64,000 nucleotides of DNA from Phocoena phocoena (Eukaryota; Chordata; Mammalia; Artiodactyla; Phocoenidae), in the NCBI RefSeq assembly GCF_963924675.1, contig NC_089232.1, positions 46,602,522-46,666,521 on the forward strand, in the 5' to 3' direction. The position numbers and the translations under genes were made by a program. A model generated the notes under the pieces. That model saw only the letters and a program-made list of their open reading frames with translations, ran no database searches and was not told where the DNA came from. Numbering within the stretch: position 1 is the stretch's first letter; the number at the start of each line of letters is the position of its first letter. Positions 35,476 to 47,219 of this stretch are shown one piece after another.

Positions 35476-35964
35476 TCTGCCCAGCCTCCACTTTAAACCA
35501 GGGTGAGCTTAAGGTATATTCCACAGAGAATGGGAACAGGCCTTGGAATGGAAGACTTCTCTGGTCAAGAAACAGTAGATAGTCTTATCTAGGGAAGTGA
35601 AGATTTGCCCATTTCACCCGTATTATCAGATCCAATATTCTTAGAGTAAATGCCAGCAAGAGAGATTTCTGGAATTATTAACACTGTCCTGGAAATGTCA
35701 GCCCTCCTAGACCCAATATTGCCCCATAAACAGAGCAGACAGCAAACTACCTCATGAACTTGGACCTCTCAGCTAGATCCAGAACTATTTATAAGACAGC
35801 TTTACAGCCTTAATCAGGTTATTTCACTTTTCTTGAAGTGAAAGGACCTTGCACGTTATGGAATATAATTTCTTAGACCTCATATATCACATTTCACTCA
35901 GCTACTTCATTAAAAATAACTTAAAAAAAGAACACTGAAAATTCAGGGATAGAGTAACAGTTTT
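35476..35964. other. Unassigned DNA
   Basis: No gene or known repeat is recognised in this stretch. Confidence 0.45.
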
Positions 35965-36176
35965 ATTTAAGAATCTGCAGCCAAATATGGAGGCCACCTA
36001 CTTATATAAATTTTTATTGGAACATAGCAACCCCCACTGATTTAAATATTGTCTATGGCTGCTTTCCCACTAAAAAGACAGAGGTGAGTAGTTGTGACGA
36101 AGACTCTACAGCCTAAAAAGTCTAAAATACACTAAACTGTACTGTTTGGCTCTTTATAGAAACACTTTACCAACTC
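35965..36176 (-). mobile_element. MER1-type hAT-Charlie element
   Basis: AATTTTTATTGGAACATAGC, ATTGTCTATGGCTGCTTTCC, AGAGGTGAGTAGTTGTGACG and TTTGGCTCTTTATAGAAACA correspond to the MER1 group in the orientation opposite to its usual consensus. The same family occurs at 53003-53186. The target-site duplication is not clear. Confidence 0.78.
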
Positions 36177-38922
36177 CTATATAAAGAAGGAGAGCAGGGT
36201 TAATTATAAAGTTCTGGGCTGTTATGACCAGCTTTTACATTTTTATGTTACTTTTTAATGGTCTCTATTATTATAAAAATTAGAAGAGTTCAGGTCTCTT
36301 AGTAGACCAAATAAATGGCCCCCCTACACTCTTCCAGGGCTCTGAACAAGTTGAGAAACAAACCTGGGAGCAGTCGATGGCGGCTCTTTCTGTGTTGACA
36401 ATGATCCAGTGGGAGGGTGTGGCTTAGTGTCAGAGTCCTTGGACCTGTGAACTGAACCCCATGATTAAGCACATTTACTCACCAGAGTGGGAAGCATCAT
36501 TATCCACCCCTAAGATGGGCAGAAATAACTGGACGTGGGAAGATCTGAGGCAAACATGCCAACTGATTCTTCCTATATTTACCAATCATTCTACTTCAGA
36601 GATGGAGTGCAGGAATGTCTAGAGAGAGGACAGAAGAGTGTGCTGGGTAAATCACTCCTCTAGAAAACCAGGAGAACGAGAAAAGCTTCCCTTTTAACTG
36701 AGAGTTCAAGCATAAATCTTAATAATTAAAGTGGATGATGGTATTAGAGATGGTGTATAGTTTACATATTACTTATTTTTAATATTTTTTCAAAATGAAC
36801 AAAATTTTTTGTACTTCAGTAAAAAAATAAAGAAAAGCTTAAAACTATATAAACCAGTGTTATATATTAAGGTTTTTTAAGAATTTTTATGAAGATGAAA
36901 CATTAAGAACAGAATGCTTAGTTATATTTGTATCTGCAAAACCTTGAATGAGGAAAAAATATAGGCAAATTTAAGTTCCTTTTTGTTCTTGTTGTTGTGC
37001 TGTTGCCTATATTTTTCTTTTTTTTTCTCCTTCATTTTAGTGAGCATTCACTCACCCTGAATGCTTTAACATTATCAAGTGACAGAGGAGAAGATATACA
37101 ACTAAGGATAGCATTAATGCATGTAAAATATTATAACCTTATAAATTGTCAAATCATCCCCTTAAGTTTTTTTATCAGTTTTGAAAAATTCTGATCTTGC
37201 TCCTTGCTGTTTTTAGTAAAATTGCTAAATTAAAAAAAAATATGTAATAACATTCTGAATATTTCTGTGGCTAACACCTTGGTATTACAGCATACTGACA
37301 TATACTGATATATTTCTCCAGAATGAAATGTAGTTTTCCTTATATGTAATCTTTGGTGTGCTAGGCCTCATCTTGAGGTGTAACTTTTTACACACATCCT
37401 CACTTAATCAATAAGAACACAACTCAGTGTTTTGGGGGGAATTGATAAATTCTCAGTACCCAGTGGATGCAAAATGTTAGTAAAAATGGTTTTGCTTAAT
37501 AGTATATTACTTACAGAAAAATATATATGATGGGTGATTTTCTATTACTTGAAGGAGAGTCATGTTTGCTCTTGCATAAGATGGACATCTCATCCAAGAT
37601 TACCAAAAACAAAACACAATAAAAACACTCAAAACTGAGTAGTAATGCTAGTTCAAGTTCATATGGGATGTGTACTTCTCTGTAGCAAGTTAAGAATCTA
37701 CATAGAATCACAATCTAATAACTTTGTACCAGTGTTGCTGGAAGTACATCAATGTAATTTGGTTTCCTCCTAAATGAATATTTTACCTGGATCCATGATG
37801 TAAGTTAGATGAAAGGGATTTCCAGAGAAAGCTTTATTGTATTGTATTGCATTGTATTGTATTTTTAAAATTTTATTCACTGAAATATTGAACAAAAGTA
37901 CAAGGCTTTTGGGTATTGACACACAATATATGACAATATCAATGTTTTATTGAAATGTTGAATCTGGAAAACTTAAAATGTATTATTCTCAGGATACTCA
38001 CAGAGAGGAACTGTTCTGTGGATGTGAATAATGTAAAGAACCAATTGAGCCATCCATCTTCATTTCAATAACAATTAATTCCCAAACATCATAATAATTA
38101 CTACTATTATTATTACTACCATATTAGACAAAAATAGACTCCTGGCTGAAGGTATGAAACAATTTCAAACCTGTAAGGCTTCAGGAAGTTAGTTACAGCT
38201 GAATTTCTGGCTCACTATCTCTAAGTAATAAGAACACAAAGTATTCCTAAAGAAATTACTACGTCTATTCAGGATATCTCGTTACTAAAGACCCTTGACA
38301 TTATATACTTCTTTGGAACTTTGGATTTTAAAAGTTTCCTATATATATATTGAGAGATTTCCTATCTCATTTGTGTTGTCTGAACTTATTCTTACTGTCC
38401 TGTCCTTGGATGGTATGGCTGCTTTGAATGTTTCCTTTTGGCAAATTGGCACCTCTGTTAGTCTGAAACGGAGCCTTGACTAGTAGCATAGCTGACATTC
38501 TGATCTGATCCAAGCAGGCAAAGACAGACAAGCTGTCATCCTTCCTGTAAAAAGCCTGCTGTGCAGAACTATCCTGTCTGGTGGGAATATGCTAGATTTC
38601 CCTGGAGAGAGACTACTGCATGTGGGTTTATATTTATTGCAGATTCACCTGATTTGGTAGATGGATTTGGATGGAAATTCTTATTATTAGTCAGCTTGAT
38701 GTTTCTTTAATGTTCCTCGCTGGTATTCCCCCCATAGCTATGTCTTGGCTCTGCAAACACAAAATCTCAGTTTAATGACTGGTATCCTCCCTGGAGATTT
38801 TCATTCTTCTCCCTACTCTGTTCCTGGAATTCTCCATAACCTTGTGGAGCAAAACAAGTCGAGAGTTTCAGATAGTTTACAATAATCTTGTCAACTGGAG
38901 TCAAAAGACTATTTCACTATTC
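36177..38922. other. Long stretch without recognisable features
   Basis: About 2.7 kb of mostly AT-rich DNA has no gene. The pentanucleotide ATTGT is repeated about six times at 37836-37861 with one change. Positions 38380-38850 have slightly higher GC and no repeat wording; they may be unique. Confidence 0.45.
37836..37861. repeat. (ATTGT)n microsatellite
   Basis: Five-base units run head to tail, with one T-to-C change in the fourth unit region. The tract is short. Confidence 0.85.
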
Positions 38923-38936
38923 AAAAGAATATGTGT

Positions 38937-39264
38937 GGGACTTCCCTGGTGGTCCAGTGGACACGGGTTCAAACCGTGGTCCGGGAAGATCCCACATGCC
39001 ATGGAGCAATTAAGCCTGTGCTCCACAACTACTAAGCCTGCGCTCTAGAGCCCATGAGCCACAGCTACTGAGCCCGTGCACCACAACTACTGAAGCCCAC
39101 TCATCTAGAGCCCGTACTGTACAACAAGAGAAGCCACCGCAGTGAGAAGCCCATGCACCGCTCTAGCCCCCGCTCACCACAACTAGAGAAAGCCCACACA
39201 CAGCAACGAAGACCCAACACAGCCAAAAATAAAATAATAAATAATAAAAATAAATAAATTTTAA
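38937..39264 (+). mobile_element. Long-form CHR/Bov-tA-like tRNA SINE
   Basis: GGGACTTCCCTGGTGGTCCA heads a tRNA-related region, followed by the long repeated body with recurring CACAACTACTRAGCC-type units, GAGAAGCCACCGCAGTGAGA, AGCAACGAAGACCCAACACA and an A-rich AAATAAATA tail. AAAAGAATATGTGT flanks it exactly at 38923-38936 and 39265-39278. It keeps the middle segment that the short GC-rich SINEs of this window lack. A piece of the tRNA head between GTCCAGTGG and ACACGGG is deleted. Confidence 0.93.
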
Positions 39265-39429
39265 AAAAGAATATGTGTATCTCAGTTATTTGTTTTCATA
39301 GATGGATTCACTTTGCTAGAAGCACCAAAGCACATATGTATTTGAATAACTAGTTATGTTGTCTTTGTGTCCTGCTGGTAGTCCGATTATCCTATCAGAT
39401 CTTTGGCCCAAAGTTTATGCTGTCTGGAT

Positions 39430-39850
39430 TAGAGAGGATATGCGATAAAAAGCACTGTAATAAAAAAAACTTTAAAATTTAATAGTTCAAACAAAACAAA
39501 AGTTTATTTCCCTCTCGCACAGTGGTCCTGTATGGAACACTGTGTGTGTTACAAGTCAGCTCTGAACAGTCATTTAGACTATAGGTTGATGTGCCATCAA
39601 CACATGATTAAGGTTCATGTGTTCATGTTCACTGCCATACTGCCATCAGAGAAGGGGACAAATCGAGGACTAGTCTAAGAAATTTCCGCTTAATGAAGTG
39701 AGGCAGAAGTGCACATCACTTTGGCTTACATTTATTGACATGACCTTAGTTATCTGGCTACCTTCAAAGGGAGTTAGTAAATTCAATCATTATCTGACAA
39801 CCATATTCGAGCCTCAACTCATGGTATGGACTAATGGGAGGCATATTTTG
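39430..39850 (+). repeat. Ancient interspersed repeat, family unresolved
   Basis: ACAAAAGTTTATTTCCCTCT, AGGCAGAAGTGCACATCACT and TCACTTTGGCTTACATTTAT resemble a common old LTR-like mammalian repeat. Both ends are indistinct, and I cannot name the family. Confidence 0.35.
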
Positions 39851-40460
39851 TTGGACATCCAACAGCGCCTACCATATTACCTTCATCTCCCCAAACTCAG
39901 TGCTCCCTTACATGGAACCATGGGAGTCACTAAGTTCCTCTTCTATGCTCTCCAAGGGAAATGGGGAACACTTTTCCCTGGGTCCACTATATTATAATAC
40001 CTTATTGGCCCTAGGCAGAAGTCTACTCCCTCAAGCCTCCCATCCTTATAAATCTCCAGGTGAGTAAGAGATTCCATCCCCTGTCTTCATATATGTTCCT
40101 AAATTTCTGGGAACACCTGTCAAGTTCTTCCAATGCATTATCACTGTTTATCACTGTACTCCCACGGCTGTGCCAAGAGCAACTCCAAGGTGGGCCTGTA
40201 AATCTACCCTCAGTGACCTGCCCCCAGGTGTGGAAGGTGTGCCTTCTCATTTTGCAGGGACTTCCAATTAGGATGGGGGGAATTCTCTTAATCAAGAAGA
40301 TCATATGTCTTAAAACTCCATCCATTCCTCTCTTTCTGCTTTCCAGTATTTTTGAAGAAACTAGGCAAGAATTGGCTAGGCAGTGATTGGGGTTACCAGA
40401 TCTGTTGAGCAACTTATTAATGGGCTCTGAGAGAAACATTTAGACCCAACTGTAGATTGT
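39851..40460. other. Unassigned, relatively GC-rich segment
   Basis: About 600 bp with GC content above its surroundings. It contains a 138-codon frame on the - strand (40023-40439) and a 108-codon frame on the + strand (40060-40386). Neither protein has a recognisable motif, and overlap of two long frames is expected in stop-poor GC-rich DNA. It may be part of an unrecognised LTR or a unique segment. Confidence 0.35.
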
Positions 40461-41495
40461 TGGGAATTTATCCCCTCTTGTTACTTACTACTGGTTGCCA
40501 GTTCCGGAATAAGAATAGTCATACTCAAAATACTTTCTTCAAAATCTTGTCTATACCCATACATTATTTTATGGAGCTGTCATCATAGCACAGATCCAAC
40601 TTTTAGGCAATAATTGGTAATCATTCAGTAACTGAACAATACTCCATGGTGTTCTTGTTTAATAAGTTTTAAAAACCTTATTATCAATGTCAGAGTCCTA
40701 CCTTGTAGGAAGTTTAGAAACAACAAAGAAAGAAGGTCTATTTTGTAATTACTCATTATACAAACTGATACCTTTTGAGATTTAATTAAAAAAATATTTA
40801 AACAATGAAAAAAATTAAAAACCAAAACTTATGAGCAATGGCCACACCAAAACAACAACAACAAAAACAGATCTATTTTGACTTAACCTCTGTTGGTGAC
40901 ATATTACATTTTTTAATTAAATAGAAAATGTTGTTAAGTGTAGAACAAACATTAATAGGAAGAAAATGAAGTTCAAGTTAGAAGAAAAGCAATTAAGTCA
41001 GCTTATCTAAGTTCATGTCTCTAGACCGGAAAAATTATATCCCACAATACTGGAATCCCTTACAGTGATGGCAAATTTATAAAGCATAAAGAAGAAAATA
41101 GTATAAATATTGTGACAGGCAAAATGTAGGGGAAAGATGTATTCCTAAAATACTTGAAAAATAAATTCTACATTGAATTTGTCAAAAGTTCAAAATACAT
41201 TCTTTATTTTATTGAATATCTGCATTTACACAATTCTTACATTTTGCACTTTAAAAATTCTTAACTCTAATACAAAAAGCTACCTGTGTTTCCTTTACAT
41301 TATTTTGTGATACTTCATATATCACATGATATTTTTATATGGAATCTCTTTATAACTTTCTATTAAAATTCCTTCTTCCAATCCATACCATCTTTGAAAT
41401 TTTTGTTTTATAATAGAGTTTAATATCCTTAATATTTTAAAGTTTATGCTACTGCAATAAATGAGAAGCAGTGCCTTTTAAGAGGTGAAGATAAC
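40461..41495. other. Unassigned AT-rich DNA
   Basis: No gene or repeat is recognised. Confidence 0.5.
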
Positions 41496-41503
41496 AGTGT
41501 TCC

Positions 41504-42299
41504 AGTGTGGAGAAAAGGGAACCCTCTACACTGTTGGAGGGAATGTAAATTGCTACAACCACTATCGAGAACAGTACGGAAGTTCCTTAAAAAACTAAAA
41601 ATAGGACTACCATATGACACTGCAATCCCACTCCTGGGCATATATCCAGAGAAAAACATGGTTCAAAAGGATACATGCACCCCAATGTTCATTGCAGCAC
41701 TGTTTACAATAGCCAAGACAAGGAAACAACTGAAATGTCCACTGACAGATGAATGGATAAATAAGATGAGGTACATATATACAATGGAATATTACTCAGC
41801 CATAAAAAGAAATGAAATTGAGCTATTTGTAATGAGGTGGATAGACCTAGAATATGTCATACAGAGTGAAGTAAGTCAGAAAGAAAAAGACAAATACCAT
41901 ATGCTAACACATATATATGGAATTTAAGAAAAAAAAAATGTCATGAAGAACCTAGGGGTAAGACAGGAATAAAGACACAGACTTACTGGAGAATGGACTC
42001 GAGGATATGGGGAGGGGGAAGGGAGAGCTGTGACAGGGCGAGAGAGAGGCATGGACATATATACACTAACAAACGTAAGGTAGATAGCTAGTGGGAAGCA
42101 GCCTCATAGCACAGGGAGATCGGCTCGGTGCTTTGTGACCGCCTGGAGGGGTGGGATAGGGAGGGTGGGAGGGAGGGAGACACAAGAGGGAAGAGATATG
42201 GGAACATATGTATATGTATAACTGATTCATTTTGTTATAAAGCAGAAACTAACACACCATTGTAAAGCAATTATACCCCAATAAAGATGTAAAAAAAGA
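41504..42299 (+). mobile_element. 5'-truncated L1, 3' UTR form A (front half of a composite)
   Basis: The segment starts in the ORF2 cysteine-rich region ([17 protein letters not shown]). It continues through LGIYPEKNM and [13 protein letters not shown] to a natural stop after THIYGI at 41925-41927. The frame is open for about 140 codons. The 3' UTR contains AAGACACAGACTTACTGGAG and ends in CCCAATAAAGATGT plus an A-rich tail. AGTGTTCC (41496-41503) abuts its start. Confidence 0.93.
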
Positions 42300-42817
42300 A
42301 GAAAATGTGGTATGTATATGCAATGGAATATTACTCAGCCATTAAAAAGAATATAATAATGCCATTTGCAGCAACATGGTTGGACCTGGAGATTATCATA
42401 CTAAGTGAAGTCAGACAGAGAAAGACAAATATATGATAACACTTGTATGCAGAATCTTAAAAAAAAATGATACAAATGAACTTATTAACAAAACAAAGAC
42501 TGATTCACAGACTTAGAGAACAAACTTATGGTTACTGGGGGGAAGGGTCGGGGGGAGGGATATATTGGGAGTTTGGGACTGACACGTGCACACTGCTATA
42601 TATAAAATAGATGACCAACAGGGACCTACTGTATAGCACAGGGGACTCTGCTCAACACTCTGTAATAACCTAAATGGGAAAAGAATTTGAAAAAGAATAG
42701 ATACCTGTATATGTATAACTGAATCACTTTGCTGTACACCTGAAACTAACACAACATTGTTAATCAACTATAATATAAAATAAAAATTTCAAATAAATAA
42801 GAAAAACAAAAAAAAAA
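42300..42817 (+). mobile_element. 5'-truncated L1, 3' UTR form B (back half of a composite)
   Basis: The segment starts at ATGTGGTATGTATATGCAAT in the last part of ORF2. It runs through the 3' UTR form also present in the 5.6-11.2 kb L1, ends in AATATAAAATAAAAATTTC and an A-rich tail, and is followed by AGTGTTCC at 42818-42825. No separate duplication lies between it and the preceding L1 piece. Confidence 0.93.
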
Positions 42818-42829
42818 AGTGTTCCTTCA

Positions 42830-43238
42830 TACCCACCATATTCATTGTGTATACGTTTTACCTTATAAATGTGATTAAAACGTATTTTAATAAAAAAGCA
42901 AGTTAAGTCCCTTGCTGCCTGTATTTTATGATCCTTTCCAATCTATTTTCCCATAGATTTAAAAATTTTCCATAATCAATGAATATAAAAATTTATATTC
43001 CATCTTTTTCAAACTTACCAAACATAGCTAATTTTCATAGAATTTCTTAGGTTTAGAGCCATAATTTTAAAATGGCTACCTAAAATGTTTTTGAATGGAT
43101 ATAGTTTAATTAATATTTGGGTTATTCCTAATATTTTACTCTTGAAATAGCATGATTAATACTTGGTTTCATGTGTTTTTTAATTGAAATATCCTCATTA
43201 GCATTATTGGCCTTGAAAGTGCCTCATTCAGTCAGTAT
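42830..43238. other. Unassigned AT-rich DNA
   Basis: No feature recognised. Confidence 0.5.
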
Positions 43239-43245
43239 CCTCAAA

Positions 43246-43252
<7 letters not shown>

Positions 43253-43285
<33 letters not shown>

Positions 43286-43474
43286 CGTTACGCGGGCCTC
43301 TCACTGTTGTGGCCTCTCCCGTTGCGGAGGACAGGCTCCGGACGCGCAGGCCCAGCGGCCATGGCTCACGGGCCCAGCCGCTCCGCGGCATGTGGGACCC
43401 TCCCAGACCGGGGCACGAACCCGTGTCCCCTGCACCGGCAGGCGGACTCCCAACCACTGCGCCACCAGGGAAGC
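43253..43474 (-). mobile_element. CHR-type SINE, inverted, well preserved
   Basis: A run of about 30 T, GCGGGCCTCTCACTGTTGTG, TCCGGACGCGCAGGCCCAGC and CCACTGCGCCACCAGGGAAG are present. CCTCAAACATTTTT flanks it at 43239-43252 and 43475-43488. The many intact CpGs and the long homopolymer tail mark this as probably the youngest SINE in the window. Confidence 0.96.
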
Positions 43475-43488
43475 CCTCAAACATTTTT

Positions 43489-44505
43489 TATTAGGAAGTA
43501 AAGGATGATTTAAAGAAAATAACCCAGATCATATGATCAGTTTATAGAGGAGGAATTTTACTTGGCATCTTTTTTATTTAAAAGCTGGGCATTTAGATTA
43601 AGTATAAACCCATCATTTTCCCATATCAGTTTGTGATAGCAAATTAAGTAGATAATTAATTCACTTTTCTATTCTTTATGCATAGTGAAATAGTTATGTA
43701 CTGATGGAAAAATGTTTCATGGAAAAATGTTTCATGTGGGTACATGGAAGATAGAAAATGTACCTAATAAGCTCTGGATCTAGTGAAGAAGATTTTGAAG
43801 CAGAATGTTAAAAGTCCTAACTGATTTCTTTTAGCTATTTATGATAAGAACAGGAAGACAGATAAAGGAAAGAATTATATAATTTTCAGTCAGAATGTAA
43901 TGGAAAGATAGAGATTCTAGGACAGTATCTCTAACCAGCAAGTTCCTCAAAAAAATCCTCAGCACAAACATCCAATCCAGGGCAGTGCCAGTAAAATATG
44001 GCCATGAGATCAAGATCAAACCCAGGGTGGGTCTGTAAGACTTTGGCAATGTTTAAGGCAGAGGCTCATAGGCCCTCTCAGCTAAAGTGCCTCTAAGACT
44101 CAGATGGATGTTGTCTCACAACACCCTGATTTATAGTTCCTAAAGTTGAGGAGGCTGTTTCAAAGCAGAGTTTTTGTAGAAATGCCTTTGCCTCATGGAG
44201 TGGGTCATGGAGTGGGTCATAAGTTCGTTTATAGAAAACCCACAGTCTTTTTAAAGGGATTGTATTAGCTTACATTAAAACTGACAGAGAAAATTCAAGA
44301 TGAAAGGGAAAACGTTGAGAACCCTACTCAGTTGCAAACATGACAGAGGACGGAGCCAAGAACCAGTGAAAAATACCCTTAGTGAACAAAACAGACCCCA
44401 AATGAGGAACATTTCCTGTCCCCATAGCAGGAGAGAATGATGGCAAATGCCCAGTTAATTTCCCAATTGATGTGAACTACTGACTACTCTGGGCCTCCCA
44501 TTTTT
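43489..44505. other. Unassigned DNA with two small tandem duplications
   Basis: A 15-bp unit ATGGAAAAATGTTTC is repeated at 43704-43718 and 43719-43733. A 12-bp unit TCATGGAGTGGG is repeated at 44193-44204 and 44205-44216. No gene is recognised. Confidence 0.55.
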
Positions 44506-44510
44506 GCTTT

Positions 44511-44628
44511 TGTTTTTTGGTTGCCCCACACAGCTTGTGGGATCTTTGTTCCCTGACCAGGGATTGAACTGCCAGACCCTTGGCAACGAAAGCACGCAGT
44601 CCTAATCACTGGACCGCCAGGGAATTTC
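44511..44628 (-). mobile_element. tRNA-derived SINE fragment, inverted
   Basis: TTTTTGGTTGCCCCACACAG, TTGTTCCCTGACCAGGGATT and CACTGGACCGCCAGGGAATT read as the 5' part of a tRNA-derived SINE on the - strand, similar to 28381-28508. No clear duplication is visible, and divergence is substantial. Confidence 0.75.
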
Positions 44629-44900
44629 CTTCCCTTATTTGAACAGGAGTGTCTGTTGTGGTTATCCTTTCCCCATCTTCTTACTGTGCACTGAATATGT
44701 TAGGAATGTGTGGGTGGAATAACATGCCCATTTAGTTTCCAGGTCTTCAGAATGAGTAGAACCATACTGGTGGAATGGCACCTAAGGACACAAACCACAG
44801 GAATCTGGACCTGATGTATATAATCCTCTATGTTGAGCCTGAGTCTGACACTGAAATGGAATAAGACATTGGAGGCAATGTTTTATTATATGCAGGGGTG

Positions 44901-45344
44901 TGTTATGGGTTGTATTGTGTCCTCCCAAAGATATGTTGAAGTCCTAACCACCAGTACCTCAGAAATATGACCTTGTTTGGAAATAAGGTTGTTGTGAATG
45001 AAATTAGTTAAGATGAGGTCACAGTGGAGTAGGGTGGGTGGGCCCTTATCCAATGTAACTGGTATGAAGAGACACAACAGGGAGAAAATGTCCATGTGAT
45101 GACTGAGACAGAGATTATAGTGAAGCATCTGCAAGCCAAGGAACACCAAGGATTTCCAGCAAACTCCAAGAGCTAGAAGAGGCAATAAAGGGTACTCCTC
45201 CTAAGGTTTCAGAGGCAGCACGGTCCTGCTGACACCTTGACTTTTTCCTTCTAGTCTCCAGAACTACTGTGAGACAATAAATTCCTGCTGTGTTCAGCCA
45301 CCCAGTTTGTGGTATTTTTTATGGCAGACCTAGGCAATGACTAT
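44901..45344 (+). mobile_element. MLT1A-type solo LTR (ERVL-MaLR)
   Basis: TGTTATGGGTTGTATTGTGT, CCAAAGATATGTTGAAGTCC, AACCACCAGTACCTCAGAAA, AGTTAAGATGAGGTCACAGT, AAGCCAAGGAACACCAAGGA, GTGAGACAATAAATTCCTGC and CCACCCAGTTTGTGGTATTT appear in LTR order. No internal retroviral sequence is attached, so it is a solo LTR. Confidence 0.9.
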
Positions 45345-45429
45345 GGGGCGTATGTATTTTTGCCTGTGGGAAAGATGTAAATAATTTGTAGCCAGAGGGA
45401 GAACTATGGTAAATTAAAAGTGACTATAA

Positions 45430-45893
45430 ATTGTTTGCCACACCTCTCAGTAGGAGGTATAGTTTATTCTTTCCTCCTCTTGAAACTGGCTGATCTTATT
45501 ACTTTATTTGACTAATAAAATGAGAAGGAAATGACTTTGTTTAACTTCAGAGATCTTCAGCCTCTGCTTTTGTACACTGTGAATATTTTCTCTCTTAACA
45601 TGTAGAGAGAAGCCCAGATCACACAGAGAGATCACATGGAAGGGAGCCGAGCTGGCCTGCTTGACGGCCCCGGAAGAGCCCCGAGCTAACACACCAACAT
45701 CACCTGCCAGTCGAGCGAGCAAGCAATCTTGGACTTTCCAACCAGCCAAAGCATGGGGAGACTGACGCAGAAGCACCCAGGTGATCACAGTCAACCTACA
45801 GACTCCTGAGGAATAAAAAGTGATTTTTGTTGTTGTAAGTCACTGGATTGGGGGTATTTTGTTATGCAGTTTAACAGCAAACCAAAATATTTT
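45430..45893 (+). mobile_element. Older MLT1-type solo LTR
   Basis: TTGACTAATAAAATGAGAAG, AGAGAAGCCCAGATCACAC, a GCCAGTCGAGCGAGCAAGCA block and AAGTCACTGGATTGGGGGTA followed by TTTTGTTATGCAG are typical of older MLT1 LTRs. The 5' edge is not sharp. The 96-codon frame on the - strand here is not a gene. Confidence 0.7.
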
Positions 45894-45899
45894 CATAAA

Positions 45900-46060
45900 C
45901 TGAGGGATCATTAGGTGCCCGATACTGTGCTGGAAACTTTGAATTCATTACCTCATTAAATCTTCACCAAAATTTATGTTAGGTATTATTCCCACTTTAG
46001 ATATGAAGAAACTGAGATTTGGTGAGGTTAATTTAGAACATTTCCTGGCTAGAAAGGGAC
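45900..46060 (-). repeat. MIR SINE, inverted
   Basis: TGCCCGATACTGTGCTGGAA, ATTACCTCATTAAATCTTCA, ATTATTCCCACTTTAGATAT and GAAGAAACTGAGATTTGGTG form a reverse-complement MIR. Confidence 0.75.
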
Positions 46061-46119
46061 TGAGAAAGTAATCCTACAGAGATATGTTAAAAATTCAGAG
46101 TCTGGTGTGCTTACCTGTT

Positions 46120-46225
46120 TTAATATAATTTTATTAAATGACTGCATGACCTTGGTGAGTCATTGAGTCTCTTTGTGAATGTTTTTCTCATTCATAAATG
46201 AAAACTGATGAAATAAACCTTCACT
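46120..46225 (+). repeat. MIR SINE fragment
   Basis: AATGACTGCATGACCTTGGT, GAGTCATTGAGTCTCTTTGT and CTCATTCATAAATGAAAACT match the MIR 3' half. Confidence 0.5.
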
Positions 46226-47219
46226 GTAACACCACAGGTCTATTTTGCTGATTTTAGGCATATAGAAAATAACCTGTGTAGACTATTTAAAAATCTATAT
46301 TTTATCTACAAGTGCAAAGCATAAGAACTTCTGTTTCGAACTGGAAATGAAATGTCTCTTATTTTAATATTTTCATTAGTGCACTTGCTGTTTCTTTAAT
46401 TTTATGTATATATTTTGCTTTCAGTACTGGTGAGAGGAACCACATGTAAGAAAAAAATAATTGTCCTCCAATTTGAAGGCAAAGACAAACTCAGAGGCAA
46501 TGGAAATGCTTTCGTTTTTTTCATTGTCTGTTTGTTTATTCACAATATCCATTAACTTTCAGGGTGTGTTTTCAACCACTTTGAGTGTTAGATGGATTCT
46601 TACTGAATTCATTTCTTTGAGCCATGTTCCTTACTTTTCTGGAGCCAAACCACCAGAGCTGAAGGCATTTTTTGTGGTATTAAAACCCACATTCACATAC
46701 CCACACAACTGCATCAGCATTAGGAAGATGGCAGGGGCATAAATTCAGAGGATCCGAGTGTGTCAGGTAGCCAATTGAAACCTGGTACTAAGGATATGGT
46801 TTTTCTGCTTGTTCTCAGGAGACAGGTGTTCACTGAAATGTATTCACTGGAGAAGTATTTGTTTTCTTCAGGAAAGCAGTCAGCTTAAGAAGGCATTGTT
46901 TTTACAGTTTTCAACTGCAACAATATACAAACACACTGAAGGCTAATGTTTTATTTTATTACCTCATTGTGGCCATGGCTCAGCTTCATAAAAACAAAAC
47001 AGCATCATCCTTTGGACCAAATGGCCTATTATTTAATGTGGGAAATAGGTAAAATTATACAAATACATGTCTGTTTGTAGGTACAGACACAGGTATAGAT
47101 ATAGAAGTAGAGATAGAGATAATGATACGGATATTGATATAATCAGAGACACAGCACTAAATAGTACTCTATCACTAATGCATTCTGCTAGTTTTTTCCT
47201 GAACTGGTTCTTCACACTG
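46226..47219. other. Unassigned DNA with a GATA-like simple repeat
   Basis: No gene is recognised. A 93-codon frame at 46461-46742 has no recognisable motif. Positions 47083-47150 are a degenerate (GATA)n-type repeat. Confidence 0.45.
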
